Below, piece by piece: positions 1 through 8,885 of a stretch of 64,000 nucleotides of DNA. Where the stretch lies: assembly GCF_016587355.1 (NCBI RefSeq), contig NZ_BNJF01000002.1, positions 496,001 to 560,000 on the forward strand, read 5' to 3'. This stretch comes from Ktedonospora formicarum (GTDB lineage Bacteria > Chloroflexota > Ktedonobacteria > Ktedonobacterales > Ktedonobacteraceae). How positions within the stretch are numbered: the first letter of the stretch is position 1; each line of letters begins with the position of its first letter. Below the pieces are notes generated by a model that had not been told where the DNA came from, ran no database searches, and was given only the letters and a program-made list of their open reading frames with translations. The translations under genes and the position numbers were made by a program.

Positions 1-122
1 GCCTGGGTGCCCAGATGGATATGTTCTCCAAGATACACCTGAGCAAAGCCACCTTTGCCTAACATGCGAACAAGTTGATAGTTGCCAAGGCGCTGACCTA
101 CGTGGTTGACTTGTTCTCCCAT
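1..122 (-). CDS. Ser/Thr protein kinase, N-terminal fragment
   Basis: The gene starts at the ATG complement at 120-122 and runs off the left edge, so only about 40 residues are visible. They contain the glycine-rich ATP-binding loop GKGGFAQVYLGEH, preceded by GNYQLVRML, which is the usual start of a bacterial Hanks-type kinase. The opening closely resembles that of the kinase at 14914-17007 (GRGGFADVYLGEH), so the two are probably paralogues with different sensor tails. It is divergent from the LacI-type gene. The catalytic loop and any C-terminal sensor lie outside the window. Confidence 0.85.
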   Translation of the reverse strand, partial: MGEQVNHVGQRLGNYQLVRMLGKGGFAQVYLGEHIHLGTQ

Positions 123-239
123 TCTACCAGCCCTTCGGAATGTTAGTTACAGTCTCTACATTCTTTACAAAAGCTAATTGTAGGGCATAAGGCTCATATG
201 CGTCAAGAGAAACTCAAAAGGCTCATTGTCCTCCAACCA

Positions 240-269
240 TTGACACTATTGGATTTTCTATGGTACTCT
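240..269 (+). promoter_or_regulatory. Candidate promoter of the LacI-type gene
   Basis: TTGACA at 240-245 matches the -35 consensus. The best -10 candidate is TACTCT at 264-269 after 18 bases and is weak. Transcription would start close to the palindrome at 278-291. Confidence 0.35.
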
Positions 270-277
270 TTCATTTA

Positions 278-291
278 GTTAAACGTTTCAC
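278..291 (+). promoter_or_regulatory. LacI-family operator candidate
   Basis: GTTAAACGTTTCAC is a near-perfect dyad around a central CG (core AAACGTTT), which is the form of LacI/GalR operators. It lies 18 bases before the preferred start codon of the LacI-type gene and just downstream of its promoter candidate, so autorepression is the simplest reading. Related ACGTTTT motifs lie at 23491 and 30385. Confidence 0.45.
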
Positions 292-309
292 CTTGTGAAT
301 GGTACACTC

Positions 310-1323
310 ATGGTAAGCACACAACCCACCCTTCGAGAGGTTGCGAAACAGGCTGGTGTCTCCATTGCAACCGTTTCCTACGTCTTGAATGGGCGAACTT
401 CGAGCAAGAAAACAATCAGTGAAGCCACGCGTCAGAGAGTATTGCAAGCGGTTTCTGAACTGGGCTATACGCCCAATCAATCTGCTCGTCATTTACGACG
501 TCAACAGACAGAACGGCTTTGTATCGTTTTACCGCGTCTTGGCGTTCCTTACTACGAAATTCTTTGTCAGCATGTGGCAGCCGTGGCGGAACAGCACCAT
601 TACAACGTCGTGATTTCACTCACTGGCACGCGCGAAAAAGAACAGGAGGTGTTACAGCAACTTCAACGCCGTCTGGCGGACGGCGTACTTGCCGTTCATG
701 GAGATTGGACGGCTGAAGAGTTAGAGCGCCTGGTCGCATCAGGAATTGCGGTTACGCTTATGCATAATGAGACTCAAGGAAGAGGCATTGATATCGTTCA
801 AACAACGGAGGAAGAGGCATTCTATCAAGCTATCTGCTACCTGCTACAACAGGGATATCGCAGAATCGCGTGCTTTTATGTTGAGAGATTCGGACGAGAT
901 GGGCGCCTGGAAGCCTATAAGCGAGCATTGAACACATTTCACCTGCCGCTCGACGAGACATTGGTCATCCATACCCCGGAGAGCCGCAAAGCCGTGTACG
1001 AACGCATCACACAATTGTTACGACAAGAGGAGCGCCCCGATGCAATCTTTACAGGCTCGGATAATGTGGCTATCACCGCACTATGGGCAGCGCAGGATGC
1101 AGGTTTAAACGTTCCCGATGACCTTGCCGTCATTGGTAGTGGCAACATTCCAGAAGGCGAGATTACCAGTCCACCACTCACGACTGTCGGTCCGGCTTCG
1201 CTTGACTTCGGCGATGTCGCCGAGATGCTTATAGATCGCCTCCGCAATCCAGACCAGCCCCAACGTATTCTGCTCCGCGAATGGGAGCTGATAATCAGGG
1301 GAACAGTTTCCGATAAAAAGTAG
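310..1323 (+). CDS. LacI-family transcriptional regulator
   Basis: The product has 337 residues from the ATG at 310; an in-frame GTG at 295 would add five. The N-terminus has the LacI helix-turn-helix (TLREVAKQAGVSIATVSYVL) and hinge, followed by a periplasmic-binding-protein-like effector domain with the expected IFTGSDNVAITAL and DLAVIGSGN segments. Length is normal for the family. It stands directly upstream of a sugar ABC importer and a sulfatase on the same strand, so it probably responds to the imported sugar or a breakdown product. The ligand cannot be read from the sequence. A palindrome in its own leader suggests autoregulation. Confidence 0.9.
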   Translation: MVSTQPTLREVAKQAGVSIATVSYVLNGRTSSKKTISEATRQRVLQAVSELGYTPNQSARHLRRQQTERLCIVLPRLGVPYYEILCQHVAAVAEQHHYNVVISLTGTREKEQEVLQQLQRRLADGVLAVHGDWTAEELERLVASGIAVTLMHNETQGRGIDIVQTTEEEAFYQAICYLLQQGYRRIACFYVERFGRDGRLEAYKRALNTFHLPLDETLVIHTPESRKAVYERITQLLRQEERPDAIFTGSDNVAITALWAAQDAGLNVPDDLAVIGSGNIPEGEITSPPLTTVGPASLDFGDVAEMLIDRLRNPDQPQRILLREWELIIRGTVSDKK

Positions 1324-1539
1324 CTCACTCCTTATGCGGAAACCGGAGCGCGCAGCCCCAGCATGGAGGTCAGCACTAGCCGTGCTCAGCGGCGTTAGTT
1401 CTCGTATCAATTCTTAGAAGCAACCGCCCATGTCACTTATCGTTTTTTGAAGCCTTTTTTGGGGCGCCTGAGCTTGGGTCAGTGGATACTAACATATATT
1501 TATTGCGAAGAAGCACACTCCATAGGAGGGAAACAGTAT

Positions 1540-2882
1540 ATGAACAATACCCATAAACCTATTTTCTCTTCATCCAAGATGAATCAGAATAAACGTATCT
1601 CGCGGCGCGATGCCTTAAAATTGGGTGGGACCCTCACATCCACAGCCATTGGTGTTCCCTTGTTGCTCTCCGCCTGTGGTGGCACAGGTGGTCTTGTTTC
1701 CTCAACATCCTCTTCCGATAAAACCTTGCGTGTCTATTGGAACGCAGGACACTCCTATACCGCCTACCAGCAAGTCATTTCCCAGTTTGAAAAGGATCAT
1801 GCAGGCTGGAAGGTAAAATTAGAGTTATACCAATGGCCGGATATGCGCACAAAAGTACTTGCGAACTTTGCGGCAGGAGACGTGCCTGATTTGATCGAAG
1901 AGCCCGGTGGGTGGGTACAGGAATTCGGCCTTGCTGGCAATCTCCGTTCATTACAACCATATATTGAAAAAGATGGAAATGAGATTGGCTTCCCCAATGA
2001 CTGGCAACCATATACGGTAGCGCGCAACACCGTTCATGGTGAAGTCTATGGCATACAGCTCCATCTGACTTGTATGTTGCTCTTCTATAACAAGGATCTT
2101 CTCAGTAAGTCTGGACATTCCACTGTTCCGACGACATGGGAAGAGTTTGTAGATGCATGCCAAGCCTTGACCGGCAATAATGTGTACGGATTCGCAGCTA
2201 ACCAGGATTCATCCTATGCCTGGCCCTGGTTCTTCCAGAATAATGTTCACATCTATGATCCAGCCAAAAAAATTATCTCCATGGACAATCCTGCGGCATA
2301 TGAAGCGCTTCAGTTCCAGTCCGACCTGATCTATAAACACAAGGTCGCTCCGGTACCTGTAGCAACTGGTAGCTATGATGGGCCACAAAAACTGCTCTCG
2401 GCTGGGCGCGCGGCCTTTATTGTCACGGGCCCGTGGGATATCAAACCCATTCTGGGCGCGAACCCGAACTTTCCGCTAGGTATCGCACAGGCTCTTAAAA
2501 AGAGCAGTCAGGCAACTTCCGCCGCTGGCACAAGTCTCATGATTCCCAAGAAGGCCAAAAATCCAGATATGGCCTGGGAATTCATGAAGCGCCTGCTCGC
2601 CCTTGAAACTGAAATTGCGGTCACTAAAGAAGCCAGTATGACCATGCCCCGTAAATCCTGGTCACAGCATGCAGATGTACAAGGGATAGATCTCATCGCC
2701 CCTTCGCCCAAGGCTTAAACTATGCTCAGTTTTCCACCATTGATCTTGAGAAAACTGGCAAATCTGGCTCCGTCATAAGTCTGTATGATAAGGCATATCA
2801 GGATGTCATCTACAAACAAACCCCGGCTTCGGAGGCGCTAAAAACCTTCACCGAAGCTGGCAACAAGGCATTGTCCCAGTAA
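1540..2882 (+). pseudogene. Sugar ABC transporter substrate-binding lipoprotein, frameshifted
   Basis: An extracellular solute-binding protein (family 1) that delivers sugar to the permeases downstream. The start at 1540 follows a GGAGGG ribosome site. The N-terminus has a twin-arginine-like RRDALK segment, a hydrophobic stretch and a lipobox ending LLSAC, so it is exported and lipidated. The first frame stops at 2716-2718, but the frame with codons starting at 2700 continues with FAQGLNYAQFSTIDL and ends KALSQ at 2882, the usual C-terminus of this family. The break lies at the CCCC/TT run near 2699-2705 and one extra base there would restore about 447 residues. It is either a real frameshift or a homopolymer base-call error. 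No ATP-binding subunit gene is present, as is common where one shared ATPase serves many importers. Confidence 0.85.
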
Positions 2883-2914
2883 GTGTTGCGATCTAAAGGA
2901 GAGGAGCCCAAACT

Positions 2915-3823
2915 ATGAGCATCATCGTGGCGCGCGATAGTGTGGGAACCAAACGAGCCGTGCGAACGGGCCTGGCTAGTCGCCAGGCTCTTATCGCCTA
3001 TATCTTTCTCACGCCCGCGCTTCTCTACTTTACCATTTTCTTCTTTTATCCCATTCTGCTAGAACTATGGGCCAGCATGCAGAGCATCACGGACTTCGTA
3101 GGCCTTGCGAACTATCTTAAAGCCTTCCAGGACCAACGTGTCTGGGAGACCTTCAAAGTGACTGTGCTCTTCGCTTTGGGCGTGACGCTACTCAATATCG
3201 TCATCGGTCTGGCCCTAGCTCTCCTGTTGGATTTACCCTTTAAGGGTCGCGTCTTGTTTCGCGCTATTTTCCTGGTTCCCTATATGTCCTCACTGGTCAT
3301 TGTAGGCCTTATGTGGCGCAACATTCTCGATCCTCAAGTCGGTATTCTCAATCGCATTCTGTTCTCGCTCGGTATCCCTCAGCAGAGTTGGCTGACTGAT
3401 TACCATCTGGCTCTACCAGTCGTAATTGGGATTACGGTCTGGCAGGGGGTGGGATATACAATGATCCTTTTCCTGGCTGGCTTACAAGGCATCCCAAAGG
3501 ACTATTATGAGGCCGCGCAAGTCGATGGCGCAGGTGCCTGGACGCGCTTCAGACATGTGACATTACCGCTGCTCGCTCCAACAATGCTTTTTGTCGTTAT
3601 CATTGGCGTGATTAATAGCTTGCAGGCCTTTACGCAAGCCTTTGTTATTACGCAGGGCGGACCGGCAGACGCGACGCGCTTCTATGTCTTCCATGTTTAC
3701 AACATCGCCTTTAATGAAAATAATCTTGGCTACGCCTCCGCGCTCTCTTTCATCATGTTTGTCGTCATTCTGGTGTTGACACTCATTCAGTGGCGTCTGG
3801 GCAATAAAGCAGTTGAGTACTAA
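2915..3823 (+). CDS. Sugar ABC transporter permease, MalF type
   Basis: A 302-residue integral membrane protein with about six helices, preceded by an AAAGGAGAGG ribosome site. It has the EAA loop that contacts the ATPase (EAAQVDGAGAWTRF, followed by the conserved LP..AP). It sits 32 bases after the restored end of the binding protein and 19 bases before the second permease, so the three form one operon. The family imports mono- or oligosaccharides; the substrate is not identifiable from the sequence. Confidence 0.93.
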   Translation: MSIIVARDSVGTKRAVRTGLASRQALIAYIFLTPALLYFTIFFFYPILLELWASMQSITDFVGLANYLKAFQDQRVWETFKVTVLFALGVTLLNIVIGLALALLLDLPFKGRVLFRAIFLVPYMSSLVIVGLMWRNILDPQVGILNRILFSLGIPQQSWLTDYHLALPVVIGITVWQGVGYTMILFLAGLQGIPKDYYEAAQVDGAGAWTRFRHVTLPLLAPTMLFVVIIGVINSLQAFTQAFVITQGGPADATRFYVFHVYNIAFNENNLGYASALSFIMFVVILVLTLIQWRLGNKAVEY

Positions 3824-3842
3824 CGCGAAGGAGGTGAGCACT

Positions 3843-4682
3843 ATGCAGAAACAAACTATGCCCATATCTCATGTGCTGGGTCGTATCTCGGTGTATGTCG
3901 TCATGATCTTACTGGCAGCCCTGGCGATTCTGCCTCTGCTCTATATGGTATCGCTCTCGCTTCAAAGTGATGCTGAAACCTTTTCCGGTGTTCCCATACT
4001 ACTTCCAGCGATACCACAGTTCCAGAATTATCTCATCATCTGGCAGAAGGCTCCCTTCGCCCGCTTTTTCCTGAACAGCTTGATTGTGGCTGGCACAATT
4101 ACCCTTTCACACCTGTTCTTTGATCCACTAGCAGGTTATGTCTTCGCGAAATTTCGCTTCCCGCTCAAGAATGTGCTCTTCTTGCTCATTCTTGGCACCA
4201 TGATGATTCCCTTTTTTGTGCGCATGATTCCTTTGTATATTCTAATGGCCCAACTCAATTGGCTCGATACCTACCAGGCGATGATTACGCCTTTCTTGAT
4301 GAGCGCCTTCGGCATCTTTCTGATGCGCCAGTTTATCCAGCCACTACCATTCGAGCTTATTGATGCCGCTCGTCTTGATGGCTGCTCAGAATTTGGTATC
4401 TACTGGCGCATTATCTTACCCCAGGTCAGACCGGCACTCGCCACACTTGGCCTCTTTACGTTCATCTTCCAATGGGATGACTTTATCTGGCCGTTGATTG
4501 TTGTGAATAGTACGGAAATGCGCACTATGCCCATCGGGCTCACACTCTTTAATCAGGAATACTTCACGCAGTGGAACTATACGGCAACAGGCGCGGTCGT
4601 GCTCTTCGTGCCGATCCTGATCCTATTCCTCTTCACGCAAAAATACTTCGTCAAAGGGATTAGCCTCTCAGGCATGAAATAA
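3843..4682 (+). CDS. Sugar ABC transporter permease, MalG type
   Basis: A 279-residue permease starting at the ATG at 3843, after an AAGGAGGTGAG ribosome site; the longer reading from 3813 overlaps the upstream gene and has no such site. About six membrane helices are seen, and the EAA-type loop reads DAARLDGCSEFGIYW. It pairs with the MalF-type permease to form the channel of the importer and ends with the usual GISLSGMK tail. Confidence 0.93.
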   Translation: MQKQTMPISHVLGRISVYVVMILLAALAILPLLYMVSLSLQSDAETFSGVPILLPAIPQFQNYLIIWQKAPFARFFLNSLIVAGTITLSHLFFDPLAGYVFAKFRFPLKNVLFLLILGTMMIPFFVRMIPLYILMAQLNWLDTYQAMITPFLMSAFGIFLMRQFIQPLPFELIDAARLDGCSEFGIYWRIILPQVRPALATLGLFTFIFQWDDFIWPLIVVNSTEMRTMPIGLTLFNQEYFTQWNYTATGAVVLFVPILILFLFTQKYFVKGISLSGMK

Positions 4683-4786
4683 CGCATCAGCAAAGCGATA
4701 TCGTAGTTCACTAAAACAGAGATGTCATCTATGGTGGCATCTGCACACAAATCTGGATAGAGAACAGAGTGGAGTGGTTGAATAGA

Positions 4787-6097
4787 ATGGTACAACACAC
4801 TAAGCGCCCAAATGTTATCGTCTTCTTTACGGATCAGCAACGCTGGGATACTTCCAGCTTGCATGGCAATCCACTGCAATTAACGCCAAATTTTGATCGT
4901 TTCGCTCAGCGTGGAACGCACCTTACGTCGATGTTTACCTGCCAACCTGTCTGCGGGCCCGCGCGCTCTATCATGCAATCAGGACTCTATCCTACGACCA
5001 CAGGTTGTTATCACAATGACATTCCATTACCCCAGAATGTAACAACACTTGCCCATGTCTTCAAAGAGTCTGGATACGCGACCGGCTATATCGGCAAATG
5101 GCATTTAGGGACGGCGGACCCTGTGGTGGAGGAAGAGCGCGGAGGCTATGAGGAATGGCTCGCTTCAAACATCCTTGAGTTCACTTCGCGCCCATATGAC
5201 ACTGTGGTATATAACAATGAGAACGAGGCGGTCAAACTCCCAGGCTACCGTGTTGACGCGATCACAGATGCCGCCATTCGTTACATTGATGCGCATCAAC
5301 AAAGCCCCTTCTTTCTCTTTATCTCCCAACTGGAACCGCACCAGCAGAATCAGCAAGATTACTTTCCCGCGCCTGATGGCTATGAAGAGCGCTATCGTGG
5401 AGCCTGGATGCCACCAGATCTAGCGGCCCTGGGTGGGTCCGCGCATCAACATCTGCCCGGCTACTTCGGGCAGGTCAAACGTGTCGACGAGGCATTCGGA
5501 CGCCTGCTGGAAGCAGTCAAGAGCCTTGGACTAGAAGAGGATACCATCATATTATTCACCTCGGATCATGGCTGCCACTTCAAGACCCGCAATAGCGAGT
5601 ATAAGCGCTCCTGCCATGAGAGTTCTATTCGCGTCCTTGCCGCACTTCAGGGTCCAGGCTTTCGAGGCGGAAAGAGAATTGAAGAGCTTGTAAGCCTGAT
5701 AGACATTCCCCCGACGCTCATCGATGCCGCTGGACTTACCGTCCCATCGGAAATGCAGGGAAATTCTCTTTTGAGGGTCATCAAAGATGAAACTCCAGCT
5801 TGGCCTCAAGAGGTCTTCGTTCAGATCAGCGAGTCACAGGTTGGGCGAGCGATCCGCACCAAAAACTGGAAGTATGGGGTAATCGCGCCCGATAAGCATG
5901 GCTGGCACGATTCCAACTCCGACCATTATGTCGAAATGTATCTCTATGACCTGGAGGCAGACCCCTACGAGCTCAACAATCTGGCAGGTAAAACATCACA
6001 TCTTGAAATCGCTCGCGACCTGAAAGAGCGTTTAATTCAACGCATGGTTGAAGCCGGTGAACAGGTCCCATCCATCGCAAGGACCACGGAAGGCTAG
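4787..6097 (+). CDS. Sulfatase (formylglycine-type)
   Basis: A 436-residue alkaline-phosphatase-superfamily sulfatase that removes sulfate esters, probably from a carbohydrate. FFTDQQRW near residue 14 supplies metal ligands. CGPAR at residues 56-60 is the C-x-P-x-R motif whose cysteine is oxidised to formylglycine. TSDHGCHF gives the second metal pair. No signal peptide is evident, so it probably acts in the cytoplasm on imported substrate. The ATG at 4787 is preferred over a GTG at 4769 because a GGAG lies 12 bases before it. It follows the importer on the same strand, about 100 bases downstream. No formylglycine-generating enzyme lies in the window. Confidence 0.9.
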   Translation: MVQHTKRPNVIVFFTDQQRWDTSSLHGNPLQLTPNFDRFAQRGTHLTSMFTCQPVCGPARSIMQSGLYPTTTGCYHNDIPLPQNVTTLAHVFKESGYATGYIGKWHLGTADPVVEEERGGYEEWLASNILEFTSRPYDTVVYNNENEAVKLPGYRVDAITDAAIRYIDAHQQSPFFLFISQLEPHQQNQQDYFPAPDGYEERYRGAWMPPDLAALGGSAHQHLPGYFGQVKRVDEAFGRLLEAVKSLGLEEDTIILFTSDHGCHFKTRNSEYKRSCHESSIRVLAALQGPGFRGGKRIEELVSLIDIPPTLIDAAGLTVPSEMQGNSLLRVIKDETPAWPQEVFVQISESQVGRAIRTKNWKYGVIAPDKHGWHDSNSDHYVEMYLYDLEADPYELNNLAGKTSHLEIARDLKERLIQRMVEAGEQVPSIARTTEG

Positions 6098-6134
6098 AGC
6101 TTTGGGAAACACCAACACCATCTAATAGCCGCTC

Positions 6135-6204
6135 ACATACAATCAGAACAGAGAGGGCCTCGCGTTGTCAATAATGCGAGACCCTCTCTGTTCTGATTGT
6201 ATGT
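6135..6204. terminator. Bidirectional terminator hairpin
   Basis: Arms of 23 bases at 6135-6157 and 6182-6204 pair perfectly, and an inner CTCGC/GCGAG pair extends the stem. It lies between two convergent genes (sulfatase and Nramp) and can serve both. Confidence 0.85.
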
Positions 6205-6215
6205 TGATAGAATGA

Positions 6216-7592
6216 TTAATTTCCAACGGCTAATTGGGGAAAGAATGTCACAGCCAGAAGGTATGCATTGAGTGCGGCAATAACGAGCGCGATTACCCAT
6301 GCAAGCGCCTTGAGCCAGCCAGGATTGACAAAGCGGCCCATCTTGGTTTTTTCGCTGGTAAATTGTACCAGGGGAAACACCGCGAAACTGAGCTGAAAAG
6401 AAAGCACTACCTGACTTAGCACTAGCAACTCCCCCGTCCCTTGCTCACCATAGAGGATAGTCACAATAATCGCGGGGATAATCGCGATGCTCCGCGTAAT
6501 AAGACGGCGCAACCAGGGCCTGAGGCGAAGGTTGAGAAACCCTTCCATCACAATCTGACCTGCGAGCGTACCTGTCAGAGTCGAGTTTTGTCCCGACGCG
6601 AGCAAGGCTACAGCGAAGATGACACTCGCGAGTGGAGCACCAAGCACGGGTGAGAGAAGTTGATACGCCTGCCCAATATCTGCGACATCAGCGTGTTGTG
6701 TGCCATAGAATGTTGCCGCTGCCAGGATCAGGATTGCGGCATTGATAAAAAAAGCAAGCAACAACGAGAATGTTGAATCGATGGTGGCAAACTTGATAGC
6801 CCGCGCTTTTTCAGCTTCATCTTTGCCAAAGGCACGTGTCTGCACAATACTGGAATGCAGGTAGAGATTATGAGGCATCACCGTTGCCCCCAGTATACCA
6901 ATCGCTACATATAAGGCATGGGGATTCGTTACAATCTCTGTCCGTGGAATAAAGCCAGACAGAAGCGGAGCCATTGCTGGTTGAGAAATGAATATTTCAT
7001 AGAGGAAGCAGAGACCAATAGTTAAAATCAGTGTGCCAACCAGAGCTTCAATGAAACGAAAACCCTTACCTTGTAAGAAAAGGACCACAAAGACATCCAA
7101 CGCAGTAATGAATACACCCACTACTAGCGGGAGACCAAAGAGCAAGTTGAGTGCTATCGCCGAACCAATCACTTCCGCAAGATCGCAAGCCGCAATAGCA
7201 ATTTCACACAGAACCCATAGGACAAAAGCCACAGGACGCGAGTAATGATCACGACAAGCCTGAGCCAGATCACGGCCAGTCACAATGCCAAGCTTCAATG
7301 CCAGATGTTGCAAAATGATTGCCAGGAAATTTGAGATGAGAATCACCGAGATGAGCATATACCCAAACTGCGCCCCCCCTGCAAGATCGGTAGCCCAGTT
7401 TCCGGGGTCCATATAACCAACCGCAACCATCAACCCTGGGCCAAGATAGGCGAGCAGGGTACGCCAAAACCCCTTATCCTTTGATGGGACTGTAATCGTG
7501 CGATGAACTTCTGCCAGGGAGGGAAGAGAAGCCGAATGTTTCCACCCTTTTTTAAAACGCTCACCTCGTAATTGCTCCTGTAATTCGGCCAT
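6216..7592 (-). CDS. mntH: Nramp-family divalent metal transporter
   Basis: A 458-residue proton-coupled importer for Mn2+ or Fe2+ in the cytoplasmic membrane. The family signature in helix 1 (DPGNWATDL) and the MPHN motif of helix 6 are both present, with about eleven hydrophobic segments. The start at 7592 has an AAAGGA site seven bases before it; a longer reading to 7649 has none. The hydrophilic N-terminus is longer than in E. coli MntH. Its own promoter lies at 7680-7708, with a dyad near the start of transcription suggesting metal-dependent repression. Mn versus Fe preference cannot be decided here. Confidence 0.92.
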   Translation of the reverse strand: MAELQEQLRGERFKKGWKHSASLPSLAEVHRTITVPSKDKGFWRTLLAYLGPGLMVAVGYMDPGNWATDLAGGAQFGYMLISVILISNFLAIILQHLALKLGIVTGRDLAQACRDHYSRPVAFVLWVLCEIAIAACDLAEVIGSAIALNLLFGLPLVVGVFITALDVFVVLFLQGKGFRFIEALVGTLILTIGLCFLYEIFISQPAMAPLLSGFIPRTEIVTNPHALYVAIGILGATVMPHNLYLHSSIVQTRAFGKDEAEKARAIKFATIDSTFSLLLAFFINAAILILAAATFYGTQHADVADIGQAYQLLSPVLGAPLASVIFAVALLASGQNSTLTGTLAGQIVMEGFLNLRLRPWLRRLITRSIAIIPAIIVTILYGEQGTGELLVLSQVVLSFQLSFAVFPLVQFTSEKTKMGRFVNPGWLKALAWVIALVIAALNAYLLAVTFFPQLAVGN

Positions 7593-7660
7593 GCGATATC
7601 CTTTCCAGCATGAGAGGAAGAAGATGAAAGACTTCAGATCTCTAAGCATTGTTTAAAATA

Positions 7661-7708
7661 ATTTTTTAGTGATGTAAAAAATATAATTTATTATTACAAA
7701 ATTGTCAA
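7661..7708 (-). promoter_or_regulatory. Promoter and dyad operator of mntH
   Basis: On the minus strand TTGACA (complement of 7703-7708) and TATATT (complement of 7680-7685) are separated by exactly 17 bases. Just downstream, ATTTTTTA at 7661-7668 and TAAAAAAT at 7675-7682 form a perfect 8-base inverted repeat with a 6-base spacer over the -10 box and start point, where a repressor would act. Confidence 0.6.
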
Positions 7709-8739
7709 TGCCTTGGGGATAGACGAGCGACAATTGGATTATCTAGCACGCGAGTAAAGAGCCTACTCACACTCCCGAAAAGCATATCTGGACCCTCCGT
7801 TTTCATCTGTATAACATTACCATGTTCGTCTTCCTGAAAAGAAACCCGAATTGGGAGTGACTCGACTACAAATTCGGCGCTTGATAGCGGTCGTAAACGC
7901 GTATGCTGCCAGACCTCTGGCATTCCATCCACGACGCAGTGAGTGCCCTCAAGCTTGACTTCGCAGATGTGCTCGCTCCCATCCTCCTTATATGTATACA
8001 ATCCAACAAAGCGTTTAAATGCATTAGATGCAATGTCAGGCCATGTGGTAGCAGGAAAGGAGAGGAATTCAAGCGCTCTTTGCTCATAAGCTGACCAATC
8101 TCCAGCAGAGTTTTCCAGAGCGAGGTGAGAGATCAGGAATCTGGAGGAAACAGCATCAATGAAGGCGCAATAATCCTCCCAGTATGCAACCATCCCACCA
8201 AAATCCTTGAAACCTCGTCGCTTTCCATACGCACTTTGGGTAGCCTGATCGATGAAGCGCTTTCGAGCGTCCTCACCTCTGCGCGCACAGATCTTCTCCA
8301 TAGCCGCTGACAGATCTCGTTGATACAGATAAATAAGTTTGGGATGCAATGGCTTGATGATCTCCTCCACTTGCATAAGATACTGTCGAATCTCATCAGG
8401 TGAAACATCCATCGGAAAGAGGGTCCAGGTGAGATAGCCAAACAAACATCCGTCGAGAATCACAACGTCCTCTGATGTCTGCACGAGTTCGGCAAATTTC
8501 CGCCAGCGCTTTAATGCATCCCTAATGACAGCGCGATACCCACCATTTGAAAGAGCATTTAGCGTATCCTGTAAAGAGGTCAGGTCGTGAAATACATAGA
8601 GTGGGTGCCCTTTCACCTCTTCATACCACCACTGGCAAACGATCCCTTCGCGCGCAAAGGCATGGGTAATAAACTGTGCCAGGGTAGACTTGCCCGAACC
8701 CGGCACTCCTTCTAGCAAAATAAGCTTTGTTTTCCCCAC
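7705..8739 (-). CDS. P-loop kinase-like protein of unknown substrate
   Basis: A 344-residue protein starting with GTG at 8739. The N-terminus is a nucleoside/thymidylate-kinase-like P-loop domain: Walker A GVPGSGKST at residues 11-19, and VVILDG as a Walker B-like strand near residue 95. The last 100 residues (VGLYTYKEDGSEH onward) look like a small beta-rich domain of unknown role. The ribosome site is weak. It is a single gene between the mntH promoter and a hairpin. I cannot assign a substrate; small-molecule or nucleoside phosphorylation is a guess. Confidence 0.7.
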   Translation of the reverse strand: MGKTKLILLEGVPGSGKSTLAQFITHAFAREGIVCQWWYEEVKGHPLYVFHDLTSLQDTLNALSNGGYRAVIRDALKRWRKFAELVQTSEDVVILDGCLFGYLTWTLFPMDVSPDEIRQYLMQVEEIIKPLHPKLIYLYQRDLSAAMEKICARRGEDARKRFIDQATQSAYGKRRGFKDFGGMVAYWEDYCAFIDAVSSRFLISHLALENSAGDWSAYEQRALEFLSFPATTWPDIASNAFKRFVGLYTYKEDGSEHICEVKLEGTHCVVDGMPEVWQHTRLRPLSSAEFVVESLPIRVSFQEDEHGNVIQMKTEGPDMLFGSVSRLFTRVLDNPIVARLSPRH

Positions 8740-8823
8740 AGTATATAAACTTTCTAGCTTGCTTTACATTCAATAACATCAGTATATTCCATTTGTTTCC
8801 CCTCCTTCTTACCCGCAAAAAAA

Positions 8824-8859
8824 GCTCAGGATATGTTCTGTGCAGAACATATCCTGAGC
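8824..8859. terminator. Hairpin terminator downstream of chrA
   Basis: Perfect 16-base arms (8824-8839 and 8844-8859) close a GTGC loop. An A-run at 8818-8823 becomes a U-run on the minus strand, which fits termination of the ChrA transcript. Confidence 0.8.
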
Positions 8860-8885
8860 GAAAGACAGTGGGGACCATACACTCG

